Of a stretch of DNA of 11,371 nt, positions 1 through 5,926 are shown piece after piece. The notes beneath the pieces were generated by a model. It did not search any database, was not told the DNA's origin, and saw only the letters and a program-made list of their open reading frames with translations. The stretch is from JAXMHQ01 sp046346665 (lineage in GTDB: Bacteria > Verrucomicrobiota > Verrucomicrobiia > Limisphaerales > JAXMHQ01): positions 1 to 11,371 of the forward strand of contig JAXMHQ010000059.1 in the NCBI GenBank assembly GCA_046346665.1, read 5' to 3'. Position 1 is the stretch's first letter, and each line of letters begins with the position of its first letter. Position numbers and translations under genes: made by a program.

Positions 1-561
1 CCGGCAGAGGTTTCCTGCGCAGGCGTGTTTGACATCGTCGGCGGTCGGGTGGGGATTGAATTTGAGCAATGCGGAGACGCTCATCACGAATCCGGGCGTG
101 CAATAGCCGCACATGAGGGCGTCCTGTTCGATGAACGCCTCCTGGACGCGGCTGAGCCGGTTGTCGGAGGACAATCCTTCGATGGTGGTGATGGCGCGGC
201 CCTGGGCCTCGATGGCGAGCAGGGAGCAGGCGTAGACCGGCTTGTCGTCGAGGAGGACGGTGCAGGCGCCGCACGTGGCGCGGTCGCAGACTTCCTTGGA
301 CCCGGTCAACCCGGCGTGGTCGCGCAGCGCTTCGAGGAGGGTGACGCGGGGTTCGAGCGTGAGCGCGATGGATTTTCCGTTCACCTGGAGGGTGACCGGG
401 ACGGGGCCGGGTCCGAGCAGTTTTTCCGCGTTGACCTTTTCGAGTTCGCGGGCGACGGCTTCGACCTGGGCGGTGGCGGCGGCGGCGGCCGTGGTGCCGA
501 AGGATTTCAGGAAGGAACGGCGCGAGAGGGAGAAGGCGTCGCCGGTTGCAGGATCACTCAT
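1..561 (-). CDS. [2Fe-2S] subunit of a xanthine dehydrogenase / aldehyde oxidoreductase-type molybdenum hydroxylase, Tat-exported, 3'-truncated
   Basis: The reading frame starts at an ATG (complement of 559-561) and stays open for 187 codons to the left window edge, so the C-terminus is missing. The N-terminus carries a twin-arginine motif, SRRSFLK (residues 13-19), followed by an alanine-rich stretch, which suggests folded export by Tat. A plant-type ferredoxin domain follows, with Cys92, Cys97, Cys100 and Cys112 for the first [2Fe-2S] cluster (motif CDRATCGAC). A helical [2Fe-2S]-binding domain comes next, with CGYC at 151-154 and the beginning of the canonical GNLCRC at 183-187. The final cysteine falls just outside the window. 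In this family the subunit passes electrons from a molybdopterin subunit, usually encoded next door; that neighbour would lie left of the window. An extra Cys181 sits just before GNLCR. No Shine-Dalgarno is visible before the ATG. The substrate cannot be told from this subunit. Confidence 0.93.
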   Translation of the reverse strand, partial: MSDPATGDAFSLSRRSFLKSFGTTAAAAATAQVEAVARELEKVNAEKLLGPGPVPVTLQVNGKSIALTLEPRVTLLEALRDHAGLTGSKEVCDRATCGACTVLLDDKPVYACSLLAIEAQGRAITTIEGLSSDNRLSRVQEAFIEQDALMCGYCTPGFVMSVSALLKFNPHPTADDVKHACAGNLCR

Positions 562-843
562 AATTCATCGGGTTTGGTCCGCGGAGATCCGGGTCGCCGG
601 TGGCGCCGGCGTGGCCGGAACGCATGCGGGTTCGATGAAAGCCACGTTAGTTCGAAGGCCCGGTTTTGCAAGCGCTTTGTCGCCGGGAGGCGGCCCGGGG
701 CTGTCACCAATTCACACGACACACGGCGGGGGATGGGGGTGGCGGGTCGGGGGCGTGTTATTTTCAGCTTCAGCGGGGCGCGGCTGATCCGATTAGACCT
801 CGGCAGATCTCGCCGGGACTTACTGGAACTGTGGGGAAATGGA
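562..843. promoter_or_regulatory. Divergent intergenic region between the [2Fe-2S] subunit and the STAS operon
   Basis: These 282 bp separate two divergently transcribed genes and must hold at least one promoter for each direction. The sequence is GC-rich, with CCGG-rich stretches around 590-620 and a G-rich run around 727-760. I could not pick a convincing -35/-10 pair or an operator on either strand. A GGGGA stretch at 833-837 lies about 6 nt before the STAS start and may be its ribosome binding site. Confidence 0.4.
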
Positions 844-1149
844 ATGATGACTATTCAAGTACAGCAATCGGAGCAGACGATTACACTCAGGCTGGAAGGT
901 GAAATTGATCATGCGGGTGCGGAGGCGCTGAAGCAGTCTTTCGGGCAGCTTTCCCTGGATCACAAGACGGCGGTGATTTTTGATTTCAAGAATGTTCGTT
1001 ACATTGGCAGCGCGGGCCTGGGCAAACTGCTGCTGTTTTACAAGCGGCTGTCTGCCGAGAGAATCCAATTGCGGGTGGAATCGCCGTCCCCGACTGTTCG
1101 TTCGCTGCTGAAGGAGCTCAAGATGGACACGCTGTTTGCGGTGTCCTGA
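844..1149 (+). CDS. STAS-domain anti-anti-sigma factor (SpoIIAA/RsbV/HsbA-like)
   Basis: This 101-residue protein is a single STAS domain, the usual size for bacterial anti-anti-sigma factors. The signature VRYIGSAGLGKL (residues 51-62) aligns with the D-S-[ST]-G-L-G phosphorylation loop of SpoIIAA and RsbV. The phosphorylatable serine is kept as Ser56, while the preceding aspartate is replaced by glycine (Gly55). Unphosphorylated STAS proteins of this type bind a partner kinase or another target; phosphorylation releases them. The start is placed at the ATG at 844, with a second ATG directly after it and a GGGGA stretch upstream. The same frame is open far to the left, but that part is antisense to the [2Fe-2S] gene. 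The chemoreceptor gene follows after 12 nt and the REC-PP2C-kinase gene after that, so this is probably the first gene of a partner-switching operon and the likely substrate of the third protein. Confidence 0.92.
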   Translation: MMTIQVQQSEQTITLRLEGEIDHAGAEALKQSFGQLSLDHKTAVIFDFKNVRYIGSAGLGKLLLFYKRLSAERIQLRVESPSPTVRSLLKELKMDTLFAVS

Positions 1150-1161
1150 TCCGGCGCGAAT

Positions 1162-2736
1162 ATGACCCTGAAGGCAAAAGTCGGGCTGCAACTGTTTGGC
1201 GGGCTGCTGGCGGTGATGGTGCTTGCGCAGGTGGTGCAGTATTTCCAGGCGCGGCATCTCAACGCGCAGCTGACCGGGTCCAGTGAATCGATGCTCCAGG
1301 AGCGGGAGCTTCAGAACGTCCAGAACATTCATGCCGCCGCGGAGTTCGGGCTGTCGGACTGCCTGGCGCGTGGGGACATGGAGGTGTTCGGCCGCCTGAT
1401 CACGCTGCAGCAGCGCATGCCCGATTTCCTGGAATTCTCGCTTTACAACCCGGCCGGCAAGGTGACGGATTCCTCGTTGCGGGAGGCGCGCGGCCGGCAG
1501 CTTGCGCCGGCGCTCCGCCAGCAGCTTTTTTCCAAGCCCGACACCCTGGTTCTTCAATCCACGAACGGCATCGAGATCTACCAGCCCCAGGTTGCCACGG
1601 CGAAGTGCCTGGAATGCCACGATGACTGCAAGGTGGGCGACATCCGGGGCGTGACGTATTTCCGGTTTTCGAACAAATCGGCCGCGCGGCTGGCCGGGCA
1701 GTTTGCGGTGATCAAGGCGACGTCGGAGCGCCAATGGAAATGGATGTCCATCGCGCTGCTGGTGTTTGCGGCGCTGGTGGTGGGCGGATTGACGTATGTG
1801 ATCACGCAGCCGGTGTTATCGACATTGACGGCGGTGGTGCAGGACCTGGATGCGCAGAGTTCGGAGGTGCAGTCGGCCGCGGCGCAGGTGGGCAAGCACA
1901 GCAACCTGCTGGCGAGCACGGCATCCGACCAGGCGGCGACGAGCGAGGAATGTTCCGCCGCCATCATGACCATGCGCGACCAGTCCAAGGACAGCGCGCA
2001 GCTCACGGAAGGAGCCGCGGAGATGATGAAGGAAAATCTCCGGCGGAGCGGTGAATCCCTGCGGGCGATCGTGGAGATGAACCACCAGATGGGCCAGATG
2101 GAGGCGGACAGCGGCGAGATGCGGCGGATCATGAAGACGATCGACGAGATTGCGTTCCAGACGAACATCCTGGCCTTGAACGCGGCGGTTGAGGCGGCGC
2201 GGGCGGGTGAATCGGGGGCGGGTTTCGCGGTGGTGGCGGAGGAAGTGCGGGCGCTGGCGCAGCGCAGCGCGGATGCGGCGCGCAACACCCAGTCGCTCCT
2301 GCTCAACATGGCCAAGCGCATCCAGCAAAGCGCGGCCGCGATCAAGGGGATCAACGACAATTTCGAGGCCATCGTGGAGACCGCGACGGCTATGGGGGAC
2401 CGGATTGAGAGCGTGACGGGCAATAGTCAGACCGCGTTGAACAGCCTGGAGCAAATCAATGTGACGGCGACGCGGGGGGCGAACGCGGCGCAAAAGATCG
2501 CGGCCACATCCGAGGAAACCAGCGCCGCGTCTGAGGAACTGAGCGCGCAGGCGATGGAACTGCGGTCCGTGGCCATGCGCCTCCGCACCCTGGTCCAGGG
2601 TTCCGGCAAGGGTCCGGAGGATTCCGGGGCGGCGTATGGATCGTCCGCGGGGACCGGAGTTGAGTTCGAGGCGCCCCGCGAAGCCGCCGAAGCGGCGTTG
2701 CCGGGGCGTGCCGGGCAGCCGGTGCTTGCCGAGTAA
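1162..2736 (+). CDS. Methyl-accepting chemotaxis protein with a c-type haem (CXXCH) periplasmic sensor and no recognisable HAMP
   Basis: This 524-residue inner-membrane receptor has a first membrane helix at about 7-26, a periplasmic sensor at about 30-192, a second helix at about 194-214 and a cytoplasmic signalling domain to about 478. The sensor contains CLECH (149-153), a c-type haem attachment motif, followed by Cys156 and a GVTYFRFS stretch, so covalent haem on the periplasmic side is likely. Haem-c sensor domains are known in Geobacter chemoreceptors. The signalling hairpin is canonical, with its core at 329-363 (start EIAFQTNILALNAAVEAARA), and methylation-type helices flank it (for example TSEETSAASEEL, 449-460). 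The linker after helix two lacks the conserved features of a HAMP domain. The C-terminus has no obvious CheR-docking pentapeptide and ends in a low-complexity tail. No strong ribosome binding site precedes the ATG. The gene lies between the STAS and REC-PP2C-kinase genes. It may sense redox state, O2 or NO, but no ligand can be assigned. Confidence 0.93.
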   Translation: MTLKAKVGLQLFGGLLAVMVLAQVVQYFQARHLNAQLTGSSESMLQERELQNVQNIHAAAEFGLSDCLARGDMEVFGRLITLQQRMPDFLEFSLYNPAGKVTDSSLREARGRQLAPALRQQLFSKPDTLVLQSTNGIEIYQPQVATAKCLECHDDCKVGDIRGVTYFRFSNKSAARLAGQFAVIKATSERQWKWMSIALLVFAALVVGGLTYVITQPVLSTLTAVVQDLDAQSSEVQSAAAQVGKHSNLLASTASDQAATSEECSAAIMTMRDQSKDSAQLTEGAAEMMKENLRRSGESLRAIVEMNHQMGQMEADSGEMRRIMKTIDEIAFQTNILALNAAVEAARAGESGAGFAVVAEEVRALAQRSADAARNTQSLLLNMAKRIQQSAAAIKGINDNFEAIVETATAMGDRIESVTGNSQTALNSLEQINVTATRGANAAQKIAATSEETSAASEELSAQAMELRSVAMRLRTLVQGSGKGPEDSGAAYGSSAGTGVEFEAPREAAEAALPGRAGQPVLAE

Positions 2737-2764
2737 CCGCGGGAATTCCCGGGCGACCCGGGTT
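2735..2764. promoter_or_regulatory. Inverted repeats over the start region of the REC-PP2C-kinase gene
   Basis: The 33-nt gap between the chemoreceptor stop and the next start contains GGGAATTCCC (2741-2750), a perfect palindrome. Overlapping it is CCCGGG-CGA-CCCGGG (2748-2762), which could fold as an RNA hairpin just before the GTG start at 2770. No Shine-Dalgarno is visible here. The structure might lower initiation of the third gene or make it depend on translation of the second; this is inference. Confidence 0.35.
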
Positions 2765-2769
2765 GCTGT

Positions 2770-4419
2770 GTGAAAATCCTGATCGCGGATGACAATGCGG
2801 TGGAGCGGATGGTTCTCGCGAACGCCGTGAGGAAATCCGGGTTTGAGGTCGTGACGGTATCAGACGGGCAGGAGGCGTGGGATCATCTTCAACAGCCGGA
2901 CGCGGCGCAAATTGCGTTGCTGGACTGGATGATGCCGGTATTGAGCGGCCCGGAGCTGTGCCGGCGGTTGCGGGCGCGCGAAGTGGAGCGGACGCTTTAT
3001 CTTTTGCTGGTGACGGGTCGGAACGCCCAGAAGGACATTGTAGACGGGCTGGCATCGGGCGCGGATGATTTCATTGGCAAACCCTGGAACCCGGCCGAGC
3101 TGCGGGCGCGCATCGAGGTGGGCTGCCGGATGGTGGAACTTCAGAACAGGCTCCGGGACAATGTCGCCCGCCTGAGTGAATCCCTAGCCGAAACCCGGCG
3201 CCTGATCCACGAACAGCATTTGAACATCGACCTGGCCCGCAAGCTTCTGGGCCTGGCGAACTCGGGTGTGCCGCGCTGGATCGGGTTGAACGAGGAGTTG
3301 ACGCTTCACGTGGCGGCGTTTTCGGCCAGTTGCGCGCGGGCGGGCGGGGATCATTATTGGGCGCGCACCCGCCCGGTGCCCGGCCGCGGGCCGGTGACCA
3401 CGCTGGGCATCCGCGACCAGTCGGGCCACGAGGTGAATTGCATCCTGCGCAGCATCGCCAGCGACCTGTTGAACATGCGGGCGCTGGAGCAGCGCGCCGG
3501 GTTGGAGGAACAACTCGCCTGTGTGAACGACGCGCTGTGTTCCTCCGGGATGTTTGCCGGCGACGAATTTGTCACCGCGCTGACGGCGGAACTCGAGCAC
3601 GCGACGCTCCGGCTGCGTTATGTGTCCTGCGGGCATCCGCCGTTCCTATTGATCCGGGGTGCCACGGTGATGGCGCTGCCGGCGCCGGACGGGCCGGGGA
3701 CGAATGTCCCGCTCGGATCGCTGCCGGGGCAGGTCTTCACGGCCGGGGAATGCGTGTTGGTACCCGGCGACCGGCTGTTGTTTTACACGGACGGTCTTTC
3801 GGAGGCGCGGCGTCGAGGCGAATCCGGCGGCAGCCTTTCCAATGAAGAACTCCGGCAACTGGCCGCGTTCATCGTGGCCGGCGATCCCGCCATTCCCGTC
3901 AGCCGGCTCGTCCGCCACTGGGTGTCGGCCGCGGCGCAAAACCCGGCGATCCTGAGCCGGCCGGAGGGATTGTACGACGATGTCACGGTGCTGGGATTGG
4001 AGATCGAGGAGGACTCCGCCGGGGCCGAGGCGGAATTTCATTTTGCGGAGGCGAGCGACATCGACGAGGCGAGCCGCGGGCTTTGCGAAGGGATGTTGAG
4101 TCGATGCCCGGGCGCGTCCGGCGAGGAATTGCGCCAGGTGCTGGACGAGGCGCTCACGAACGCCTGGCTGCATGGGAACCGGCGCCGGTCTGATTTGCCG
4201 GTGCGGGTTCGCTGGGGAATTCACAACGGCCTCTTTCTGCAGATCGAGGATGCAGGGCCGGGGTTCAATCCCGGGGACAATGTGGATCCACTTTGCGCCG
4301 AGGGGTTGCTGCGCGAGCACGGTCGCGGGGTGTTCATGATCCGCAACGCGTGCGACTGGGTGGAGTGGAAGAAAGGCGGCGCGCGGCTGGTGGCGAGGCT
4401 GGCAGGAAGTGAGAAGTGA
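2770..4419 (+). CDS. Three-domain partner-switch regulator: receiver, PP2C/SpoIIE phosphatase and RsbW-like serine kinase (HsbR/CrsR-type architecture)
   Basis: The 549-residue protein begins at a GTG; the nearest in-frame stop upstream is that of the chemoreceptor gene. The receiver domain (1-120) has acidic-pocket residues Asp7/Asp8, phospho-acceptor Asp52 in LLDWMMP, Thr82 and Lys104 in GKPW. A linker (about 121-160) looks helical. The PP2C/SpoIIE phosphatase (about 180-412) keeps GGDHY (192-196), DQSGHE (216-221, a variant of DVSGHG), SCGHPPFLL (287-294 region), LFYTDGLSEAR (337-347) and DDVTVL (403-408), so the metal-binding aspartates appear intact. The C-terminal ATPase domain (about 425-545) has the N-box LDEALTNAWLHGN (458-470), the G1 box EDAGPGF (493-499) and the G2 box HGRGVFMI (517-524). 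HsbR in Pseudomonas and CrsR in Shewanella share this domain order and act on a STAS partner. The STAS gene upstream is the obvious candidate partner. The last codons (GSEK-stop) lie in a heptameric repeat. Confidence 0.93.
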   Translation: MKILIADDNAVERMVLANAVRKSGFEVVTVSDGQEAWDHLQQPDAAQIALLDWMMPVLSGPELCRRLRAREVERTLYLLLVTGRNAQKDIVDGLASGADDFIGKPWNPAELRARIEVGCRMVELQNRLRDNVARLSESLAETRRLIHEQHLNIDLARKLLGLANSGVPRWIGLNEELTLHVAAFSASCARAGGDHYWARTRPVPGRGPVTTLGIRDQSGHEVNCILRSIASDLLNMRALEQRAGLEEQLACVNDALCSSGMFAGDEFVTALTAELEHATLRLRYVSCGHPPFLLIRGATVMALPAPDGPGTNVPLGSLPGQVFTAGECVLVPGDRLLFYTDGLSEARRRGESGGSLSNEELRQLAAFIVAGDPAIPVSRLVRHWVSAAAQNPAILSRPEGLYDDVTVLGLEIEEDSAGAEAEFHFAEASDIDEASRGLCEGMLSRCPGASGEELRQVLDEALTNAWLHGNRRRSDLPVRVRWGIHNGLFLQIEDAGPGFNPGDNVDPLCAEGLLREHGRGVFMIRNACDWVEWKKGGARLVARLAGSEK

Positions 4420-4472
4420 GAAGCGAGAAGCGGGAACTTCGCCCTTCGAATTTCACCCTTCGAACTTCGCCC
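4406..4472. repeat. Heptamer-periodic repeat block at the junction of two convergent genes
   Basis: From 4406 to 4433 there are four tandem 7-bp units of the form GAAGYGR (GAAGTGA twice, GAAGCGA, GAAGCGG). After the spacer GAAC come five 7-bp units starting TTC (TTCGCCC, TTCGAAT, TTCACCC, TTCGAAC, TTCGCCC) from 4438 to 4472. The stop codon of the plus-strand regulator (TGA, 4417-4419) is inside the second unit. The stop codon of the minus-strand small gene (4453-4455) is inside the third TTC unit. I recall similar GAAGTGA and TTCGAA strings as dispersed intergenic repeats in Verrucomicrobia; this was not checked. Confidence 0.8.
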
Positions 4473-4719
4473 GGCGGAGTCCGACTTCGTGGGCGATGTC
4501 CTCGAACTCCTCGCGGCTGACGTCCTCGAGTTGTTTGCCTTTCGCGGCGAGTTTTTCGTTCACCTTGATGACTTTCTCCGTCATCTCCTCGTGGGTTTCC
4601 TTTGAGCCGCCGACCAGGGCGAAATTCGGCCCGGTGGTCACGCGCTTGTGACCATCGGAATCCAATCCCACCCCGAGCAACACCGCTTTCCGGGGTTTCT
4701 TGGGTTTCGATTTCGCCAT
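4453..4719 (-). CDS. Small conserved-looking protein of unknown function, 88 aa
   Basis: The start is the ATG complementary to 4717-4719. The product is a small charged protein with a basic N-terminus (SKPKKPRK, residues 3-10), a compact core with LLGVGLDSDGHKRVTTGPNF (14-33) and GGSKETHEEM (37-46), and a helical acidic/basic C-terminal half containing LEDVSREEFEDIAHEVGL (64-81). No signal peptide, membrane segment or cysteine is seen. I believe similar short proteins occur in other Verrucomicrobia and Planctomycetes, but I know no function. The patterned sequence and its fit with the convergent neighbour support a real gene. The last residues (AKFEG-stop) are encoded by the heptameric repeat, so the native C-terminus may have been replaced or trimmed when the repeat formed. 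No clear ribosome binding site precedes the start. Confidence 0.75.
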   Translation of the reverse strand: MAKSKPKKPRKAVLLGVGLDSDGHKRVTTGPNFALVGGSKETHEEMTEKVIKVNEKLAAKGKQLEDVSREEFEDIAHEVGLRRAKFEG

Positions 4720-5130
4720 GGCGGCACGCTATCCAATCCGCGCCCGGGATGGCAATTCTCTTGTGCACCGACTGTCCTGTCCCGTTTCGTCCCGGTCCGG
4801 GACACTTTTTGTTCGGAATGAGACAGTGGATTCCCGGGGAATCTCCGGGATGGATGTTCGGACGGGGTTTGGCGGCCTGCCGGGAGCCCGGAGAAAGCAG
4901 GGTTGGTCGGGCGGATCGAGGTGCGGCCGGTGGGGTCGAGGCGTGAGCGGGAGTGGATCTTCATCAATGTTCATGGGGTGTTTTGCTGTTATTTCCGGGT
5001 GGCGGGGTTGCGGTTCGGATTGCCCGGGACTTCCCCGGGTTGTTTTCCGGGGGAAAACCGTCCTGCTGGCACGGCGACTGGCCGCGCGCTGGCTGTAGCG
5101 AGGTCAGCCGCGAATGTCGCGGTGGAAGAA
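4720..5130. other. Gene-poor intergenic region with several small perfect inverted repeats
   Basis: About 410 bp separate the divergent 88-aa gene and the zinc-ribbon gene. Open frames in it lack recognisable protein features. It holds three short perfect inverted repeats: GTCCCG-GTC-CGGGAC at 4789-4803 followed by TTTTT at 4806-4810, GATTCCC-G-GGGAATC at 4829-4843, and GTTTTCC-GGG-GGAAAAC at 5042-5058, plus repeated CCCGGG hexamers (5023-5028 and 5034-5039). Promoters for both flanking genes must lie here, but I could not select them. A structured 5' leader for the zinc-ribbon gene is possible. Confidence 0.5.
4789..4810 (+). terminator. Weak terminator-like hairpin with T tract
   Basis: A 6-bp stem (4789-4794 with 4798-4803) and a 3-nt loop are followed two bases later by five T residues (4806-4810). 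The shape fits a short intrinsic terminator read on the plus strand, but no plus-strand gene ends just upstream. It could be an attenuator of a leader transcript, or chance in GC-rich DNA. Confidence 0.25.
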
Positions 5131-5508
5131 ATGAAAGCAAACGGCAAATCTGAGTTCGACAACGCGCGCCTGGAGCGCCCGGCCCACGCCTGGCGCCCGG
5201 AGGAAAAGCCGAAACTCGCGGCGTGTTGGGGGTCGTGCTCCATGGAAGGCCTGTTTCATTACCTCATCGACATGAAAGATCATCCCCGCTCAGTTCCCGG
5301 TCCTCGATCGCAGGAGCCGGTTCACGCGTATCGATCGGCGCCCGCCCCCGGCGCGGCGAAATCGTCCGAGACCGAATTTCATTATCGCTGCAAGAATTGC
5401 GGCAAGGTGCTGCAGTTGGCCGAGACGGTGAATTACTATGGCATTCCCGCGTGTCCCGTGTGCGTGAATGCGGGGCGGCCTTTTGAAATCACCCGGGAAC
5501 AACACTGA
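5131..5508 (+). CDS. Small zinc-ribbon protein of unknown function, 125 aa
   Basis: The start is placed at the ATG at 5131, with a purine-rich GGAAGAA directly before it; the frame is open to 4903, but the upstream part lacks protein-like features. The C-terminal third has a four-cysteine zinc-ribbon pattern: YRCKNCGKVL (86-95; Cys87 and Cys90) and PACPVCVNAG (107-115 region; Cys108 and Cys111), separated by 17 residues. This resembles rubredoxin-like or transcription-factor-type zinc ribbons. The N-terminal part (1-80) is proline- and charge-rich and probably flexible; it contains two more cysteines in ACWGSCSMEG (31-40). There is no signal peptide or membrane segment. A hairpin with a T tract about 100 nt downstream suggests it is transcribed alone. 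The function is not known; a nucleic-acid-binding or regulatory role would be a guess. Confidence 0.65.
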   Translation: MKANGKSEFDNARLERPAHAWRPEEKPKLAACWGSCSMEGLFHYLIDMKDHPRSVPGPRSQEPVHAYRSAPAPGAAKSSETEFHYRCKNCGKVLQLAETVNYYGIPACPVCVNAGRPFEITREQH

Positions 5509-5732
5509 TCCAACCCTCAAACTCCCATGAATCCAAGAATGCCTCGATTGCCGCACGGACGGCCCGGAATTTCCAAGACTCCGAGCGTGACCTTTCCGAA
5601 GAAGTCCAGCCAGGTGTGGCTGGTGGTTTTTTTGCCGCGGGTTTCAGCGTGCCGCGGCCGTTCGGGCCGGGCGTCGCTGCGCGGATTCCGGCTGCCGCCG
5701 CCGCCGGGCACGATGACGAACTGAGCGGCCAC
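5509..5732. other. Ambiguous stretch after the zinc-ribbon gene; two overlapping weak open frames
   Basis: A plus-strand frame (5527-5724, 65 codons) and a minus-strand frame (stop at 5517-5519, open past 5736) overlap here. Both have about three quarters G or C at third positions and neither has a recognisable domain or a clear ribosome binding site. The plus frame runs through the terminator at 5606-5633, which argues against it. The minus frame would begin inside the left arm of the 5733-5926 inverted repeat, for example at a GTG near 5734. I call neither a gene. Confidence 0.4.
5606..5633 (+). terminator. Intrinsic terminator downstream of the zinc-ribbon gene
   Basis: A perfect 7-bp stem, CCAGCCA (5606-5612) with TGGCTGG (5617-5623), encloses the loop GGTG. 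After TGG, seven consecutive T residues follow (5627-5633). The orientation fits termination of the transcript from the gene ending at 5508, about 100 nt upstream. The three bases between stem and T tract make it slightly imperfect. Confidence 0.6.
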
Positions 5733-5926
5733 AGCCGGAACGATCCAGTTGAAAAGACTTTTAACCACGGATGAACACGGATGGACACGGATAAAAAACA
5801 GCCGCACTCCTAGAATCAAACGCAAACCAAACCGTGAATTGAAAGCACCCCCGGAAACTGGCTCTCACCATTCTGTATCCGTGTGAATCCGTGTTCATCC
5901 GTGGTTTAAACTGAATCGTTCCGGCT
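5733..5926. repeat. 194-bp nested inverted-repeat element (MITE-like or dispersed palindromic repeat)
   Basis: The outer arms are 18 nt, 5733-5750 and 5909-5926, complementary at 17 of 18 positions (AGCCGGAACGATCCAGTT against AACTGAATCGTTCCGGCT). The inner arms, about 32 nt, lie at 5761-5792 and 5877-5908 and differ by a two-base substitution and one extra T. Each inner arm is built from a roughly 10-bp unit containing CACGGATGAA or its complement (ATCCGTG). The 84-bp centre (5793-5876) is AT-richer than the surroundings and has no open frame of note. The right end falls on the stop codon of the DUF4202 gene (TAG, complement of 5925-5927). I recall ACCACGGATGAACACGG strings as dispersed repeats in Verrucomicrobia and other environmental genomes; not checked. 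Confidence 0.8.

Noticed and set aside
25..843. A plus-strand open frame continuous with the STAS gene, which would give a 374-residue fusion protein
   Set aside because: Most of the extra part is antisense to the clear [2Fe-2S] subunit gene and the rest is intergenic; the STAS domain has its own ATG and purine-rich stretch at 833-846.
820..1734. Long minus-strand open frame of 304 codons opposite the STAS and chemoreceptor genes
   Set aside because: Its translation is Arg/Leu/His-rich without any domain, typical for the antisense of GC-rich genes; the plus strand encodes recognisable proteins.
1578..2493. Two long minus-strand open frames opposite the chemoreceptor signalling domain
   Set aside because: They mirror a canonical chemoreceptor signalling sequence and have no protein features of their own.
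4406..4472. Heptamer block as a CRISPR-like array
   Set aside because: The units are 7 bp, directly adjacent and without unique spacers, and no cas gene is present.
4903..5130. Extended N-terminus for the zinc-ribbon protein
   Set aside because: This part is low in protein-like pattern and covers small inverted repeats; the ATG at 5131 has a purine-rich stretch before it.
5527..5724. Plus-strand 65-codon frame after the zinc-ribbon gene
   Set aside because: It contains a good intrinsic terminator, has no ribosome binding site and no recognisable domain; a minus-strand frame with similar third-position GC overlaps it.
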